From Lachnospiraceae bacterium A2 (GTDB lineage Bacteria; Bacillota; Clostridia; Lachnospirales; Lachnospiraceae): a stretch of 64,000 nucleotides of DNA. Position 1 is the stretch's first letter. Every line of letters starts with the position of its first letter. The stretch spans positions 1,649,740-1,713,739 of the forward strand of contig KE159636.1 in assembly GCA_000403315.2 (NCBI GenBank). Reading direction: 5' to 3'. The translations under genes and the position numbers were made by a program. Under the pieces are notes generated by a model that was not told the origin of the DNA, made no database searches, and saw only the letters and a program-made list of their open reading frames with translations. Shown piece after piece: positions 61,610 through 64,000 of the stretch.

Positions 61610-63043
61610 TTATTCAAAAATCCGCACATGCTCCGCCGACAAGGATTGGATCTCCTGAATCAGCCGCTGGAAATCAGAAATCAGTTCCTTGGAGCAGCTT
61701 TCCGCCTGCCCGTAAATCTCCATCAGTTCCTCCGTGCGCCCTGCGCATACAGCGGAAATCATTTTTGTCCCATAAGCATGGAAATCCTTGTGTTTGCTGC
61801 CAAGGCCTTCCCACAGGCCTGTAATCCTTGGGTTTATGGGGTGGAAGGCATAATAAAAGTGTCCCAGGCCGCATTTGGTGCAGTCTGTCTGCAGTACCCG
61901 CAGCTTCCCCGACCGGGCGATGCTTTTTAAAGTGCCCAGCCAGTCTTTGTGGGCGCCAATTGCACTGTTCAGGCAGTTGAGGACAATTTGGTTGTCCAGC
62001 ATATAAAATGCATCCCGGGCCATCGTTCCCATAATTTTTGTGGATTCATCCAGTTGTGTTTCGATGGTTTTGGCTGGCTCCACAAGCTCCCCAATGGAAT
62101 GGCTGGCAGCAGCCAGGGAGTCGGCATTTTCTTTCAGGCTCTGGCACTGATCGTTCACATGCTGTATCTGGTTATCCAGTTCAGTCATGGAACTGCTGAT
62201 TTCTTCGCTGGCAGCAGCCAGGGAGGAAACCGAGTCTGTAATATGGTCCATGCCAATCCGGTTGTTTTCGGTAAGCTTCCATACATTTTTTATTGTGCCG
62301 TCAATTTCTTCCAGCTTGGCTACCGTGGTATCTACGCTGGAGGAGCTTTTCTGGGAAGCAGTCTGGATATCGCTGATAAAGGTGCCAAGGCGCCCGGTCA
62401 GGGATTTTGTTTCATCTGCAAGCTTCCGGATTTCCTCTGCGACGACGGAAAATCCCCGTCCTGCGTCCCCGGCGCGTGCTGCTTCTATAGAAGCATTTAA
62501 AGCCAAAAGGTTGGTCTGGGCAGAGATAGCATGGATGGCGGCAATTGCTTCATTCATATTTTGTATAATTTCAAGGAGGCCATAGATATCCTCCTTCATA
62601 TCCTTCGCCGTGGAACTGGTGGAAGCAGACAGCTCCGTAATGGTAGTAAGGGCGTGCTCGCTGCCGCGTATGTCCTTCATGATCTCGGCAGATTCGTCAG
62701 AAAGTTCAATAATCGTATCTGTCAGGCTGCTGTGCGCCCTGGACGCCTCTGTGGAGATTCCGGCTGTCAGCTCGGTGGATGCGCCGATTGCTTTGAGGGC
62801 AGCGGCAACGGAATCATTAATCTGCCCCATTGCCGCTACGTTTGATTCTAAAGTTAAATCCATGGAGCTCATCTGGATCACGGCATCCATAGTTTTTGTG
62901 ACGGCCTGCTCAAATTCTTTCCGCCCTGCCGTCAGCCGTTGGTGGATATTGTTTAATTCCCCGTTTGCTGGCTCATACTGCATATCCGCCAGCTTTGAAA
63001 TAGATGTAATGGCGGCATGGAACGCTTTTTTCCTTAATCTCAT
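61610..63043 (-). CDS. Soluble chemoreceptor (MCP) with C-terminal CZB domain
   Basis: 477 residues with no membrane segment, so cytosolic. The methyl-accepting signalling domain includes the hairpin tip [20 protein letters not shown] and [17 protein letters not shown]. The C-terminal 120 residues match a chemoreceptor zinc-binding (CZB) domain: [24 protein letters not shown] and [10 protein letters not shown] give the His/Cys/His/His zinc set. CZB receptors sense zinc availability or oxidants such as hypochlorous acid. The gene lies 20 bases behind a PerR-like regulator on the same strand, so it probably belongs to that regulon. Confidence 0.9.
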   Translation of the reverse strand: MRLRKKAFHAAITSISKLADMQYEPANGELNNIHQRLTAGRKEFEQAVTKTMDAVIQMSSMDLTLESNVAAMGQINDSVAAALKAIGASTELTAGISTEASRAHSSLTDTIIELSDESAEIMKDIRGSEHALTTITELSASTSSTAKDMKEDIYGLLEIIQNMNEAIAAIHAISAQTNLLALNASIEAARAGDAGRGFSVVAEEIRKLADETKSLTGRLGTFISDIQTASQKSSSSVDTTVAKLEEIDGTIKNVWKLTENNRIGMDHITDSVSSLAAASEEISSSMTELDNQIQHVNDQCQSLKENADSLAAASHSIGELVEPAKTIETQLDESTKIMGTMARDAFYMLDNQIVLNCLNSAIGAHKDWLGTLKSIARSGKLRVLQTDCTKCGLGHFYYAFHPINPRITGLWEGLGSKHKDFHAYGTKMISAVCAGRTEELMEIYGQAESCSKELISDFQRLIQEIQSLSAEHVRIFE

Positions 63044-63063
63044 AATGTTTTGTCCTTTCAGCC

Positions 63064-63435
63064 TTAAGTATTTTGCATTTTCTGCCTACATTCGTCACAT
63101 ATGTAGTTCACTTTTAAATCGTAGGAAATCATAGGGATGCTTACCTGCTTCTGGATCTGTTCCGTTAGGTCCTCCAGCAGGATATCAGAAAGCTTCCCAC
63201 AGTTCCTGCATACCAGATGGTCGTGCCGGCGCATCTTATCATATCGGTCTGGATGCCCTTCCACTGAAATTTTCCGTATCATCCCTTGCTGGTACAAGGA
63301 AGATAAGTTGTTGTAAACGGTGGCTTGGGCGACGGATTTGTTTTCCTCTTTTAACTGCTGGTGGATTTGTTCCGCAGTTAAATGGGAATCCGAATGGTTG
63401 ATAATTTCTAAAATATATGCTGCATTTTTTGTCAT
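63064..63435 (-). CDS. perR: Fur-family regulator, PerR-like
   Basis: 123 residues. Winged helix with [20 protein letters not shown], then the regulatory metal region [17 protein letters not shown] and the second zinc pair ICDECRQ. The two CxxC pairs give the structural zinc site of PerR/Fur. The ATVYNNL and [11 protein letters not shown] patterns are nearest to PerR. It is the first gene of a two-gene unit with the CZB chemoreceptor. A perfect 7-1-7 palindrome upstream fits autoregulation. Confidence 0.8.
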   Translation of the reverse strand: MTKNAAYILEIINHSDSHLTAEQIHQQLKEENKSVAQATVYNNLSSLYQQGMIRKISVEGHPDRYDKMRRHDHLVCRNCGKLSDILLEDLTEQIQKQVSIPMISYDLKVNYICDECRQKMQNT

Positions 63436-63523
63436 AACTCCGCTCCTCAGAATTTAAAATGTAACCTAAGCCCAAACCCCTCTGAAAAACATCGGGGCTT
63501 AAGCGGAAGCCTCCTATAAAAAA

Positions 63524-63673
63524 GAATGCGCACAGCGCATTCTCCGCGCGCGAGCGGATTGCGCAGCAATAAATTTCCTCTCCGCGAGCTGCGCATAATT
63601 GTTTATTTTCTTATAGGAAATTCATACACTTTAGCACTTCACAGTAACACGGTCTTTCCTATAAGAAAATAAA
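63524..63673. repeat. TATAGGAAAG repeat, inverted variant (copy 4)
   Basis: Perfect 19-bp arms TTTATTTTCTTATAGGAAA (63602-63620) and the complement (63655-63673). The intervening CACTTTAGCACTTCACAGTAA matches the loop of the 31131 copy in reverse. The distal part differs and contains AATGCGC/GCGCATT and other GC-rich hairpins. It lies in the predicted mRNA leader of the PerR-like gene. Confidence 0.7.
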
Positions 63674-63674
63674 A

Positions 63675-63716
63675 TTAGAATTATTCTAATTCTAACATTT
63701 TCCAGATATTTGTCAA
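63675..63716 (-). promoter_or_regulatory. Promoter and PerR/Fur-type operator of the perR-mcp unit
   Basis: Minus strand: TTGACA (63716-63711), 16 bases, TAGAAT (63694-63689). Overlapping the -10 is the perfect palindrome TTAGAATTATTCTAA (63675-63689), a 7-1-7 sequence like the Per box (TTATAATNATTATAA). The -35 overlaps the stop codon of the upstream gene. Confidence 0.6.
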
Positions 63717-64000
63717 GGCTGGAAAACAGCAAATGCTGGAGGGTGGTAGGTAAATACAAGAAAACAGAGTGACAGGGTCCCCACGGCCACGCAGAGGGGG
63801 AGCGTATGCCCCTGCAGCCTGCAGGAGAGGGTAAGCCTGTAAGCGGCCAGGAATGCCACTGCAACGCTTAGGAAAAAACAAACAAGGTCCAGGAAAAAAA
63901 TATCTTTCCCAAGGATGGCGGTATACCCATAGAAAAATGCCAGTATAAAAAAAGTCCCTGCCAAAATCCCAAAGCACAGCGCAGAAGCAATGCAGGGAAA
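63713..64000 (-). CDS. Membrane protein fragment, DUF6512-like (5' end outside window)
   Basis: The frame is open through the right edge. The visible 95 residues are hydrophobic, with about three membrane segments (GTFFILAFFYGYTAILG, DLVCFFLSVAVAFLAAYRL, LCVAVGTLSLCFLVFTY) and a PPAFAVFQP end. This ending resembles DUF6512-type small membrane proteins. Function unknown. Confidence 0.5.
   Translation of the reverse strand, partial: FPCIASALCFGILAGTFFILAFFYGYTAILGKDIFFLDLVCFFLSVAVAFLAAYRLTLSCRLQGHTLPLCVAVGTLSLCFLVFTYHPPAFAVFQP

Noticed and set aside
63675-63689. The TTAGAATTATTCTAA palindrome as a terminator for the upstream membrane protein
   Set aside because: The AT-rich 7-bp arms with a one-base centre would make only a very weak hairpin; a 7-1-7 operator explains it better.
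1-64000. tRNA, rRNA and CRISPR arrays
   Set aside because: Scanning by eye found no TpsiC-type GGTTCGANTCC with a matching acceptor stem, no rRNA signature and no regularly spaced direct repeats.

Overview
The window reads as a chromosome segment of a Gram-positive, strictly anaerobic gut Firmicute, most likely a flagellated member of the Lachnospiraceae. Strong AGGAGG ribosome sites, a one-step diaminopimelate dehydrogenase, flavodiiron and rubredoxin proteins, a clostridial propanediol microcompartment operon and many small palindromic repeats support this. I see no rRNA, tRNA, CRISPR array or recognisable riboswitch.

Layout, left to right. 1-3.8 kb: the end of a cell-wall amidase, a decayed Ig-like surface protein and a secreted metallo-beta-lactamase-fold lipoprotein. 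4-6.3 kb (minus): an LTA-synthase-like sulfatase. 6.5-10.4 kb: a folate cluster (folC, folE, folP, fused folB-folK) carrying two copies of a palindromic repeat. 10.5-18.1 kb: a leucine-rich-repeat-like protein, a VWA protein with its MoxR-type ATPase, a HAD phosphatase, ddh, an unknown protein and a CPBP protease. 18.1-19.9 kb: an IS91-family element beside a dispersed repeat. 20-23.3 kb: an acyl-CoA dehydrogenase/ETF-alpha/rubredoxin fusion beside a flavodiiron protein. 23.5-31 kb: a BtuFCD-type ABC transporter (minus), a split PocR-like regulatory pair with a degenerate kinase, a PduQ-like alcohol dehydrogenase and a DUF71 ATPase. 31.5-47 kb: a 19-gene pdu operon for B12-dependent 1,2-propanediol use in a bacterial microcompartment. 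47-51 kb: a CorA-like membrane protein and an AT-rich type II restriction-modification pair.

The most striking locus is 51.3-54.5 kb. A small tyrosine recombinase gene lies between two inverted, nearly identical 27-bp sites, and each site is itself an inverted repeat around a 13-bp core. Just inside the left site is a close match to the sigma-28 (flagellar) promoter consensus. It now points left, away from the genes on the right. Inversion of the 740-bp segment would turn it toward csrA and the flagellin gene, which have no obvious promoter of their own. The flagellin leader also carries two GGA motifs placed like CsrA sites. Together these suggest a self-contained switch for flagellin phase variation, with CsrA as a second layer of translational control; the deposited orientation would be OFF.

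The right end holds gltB-gltD behind a good promoter with an upstream direct repeat. It ends with a PerR-like regulator and a cytosolic CZB-domain chemoreceptor on the minus strand, preceded by a perfect 7-1-7 PerR/Fur-type palindrome, and a partial membrane protein at the edge. At least four repeat families are dispersed through the window, nearly always at gene ends or directly behind terminators.
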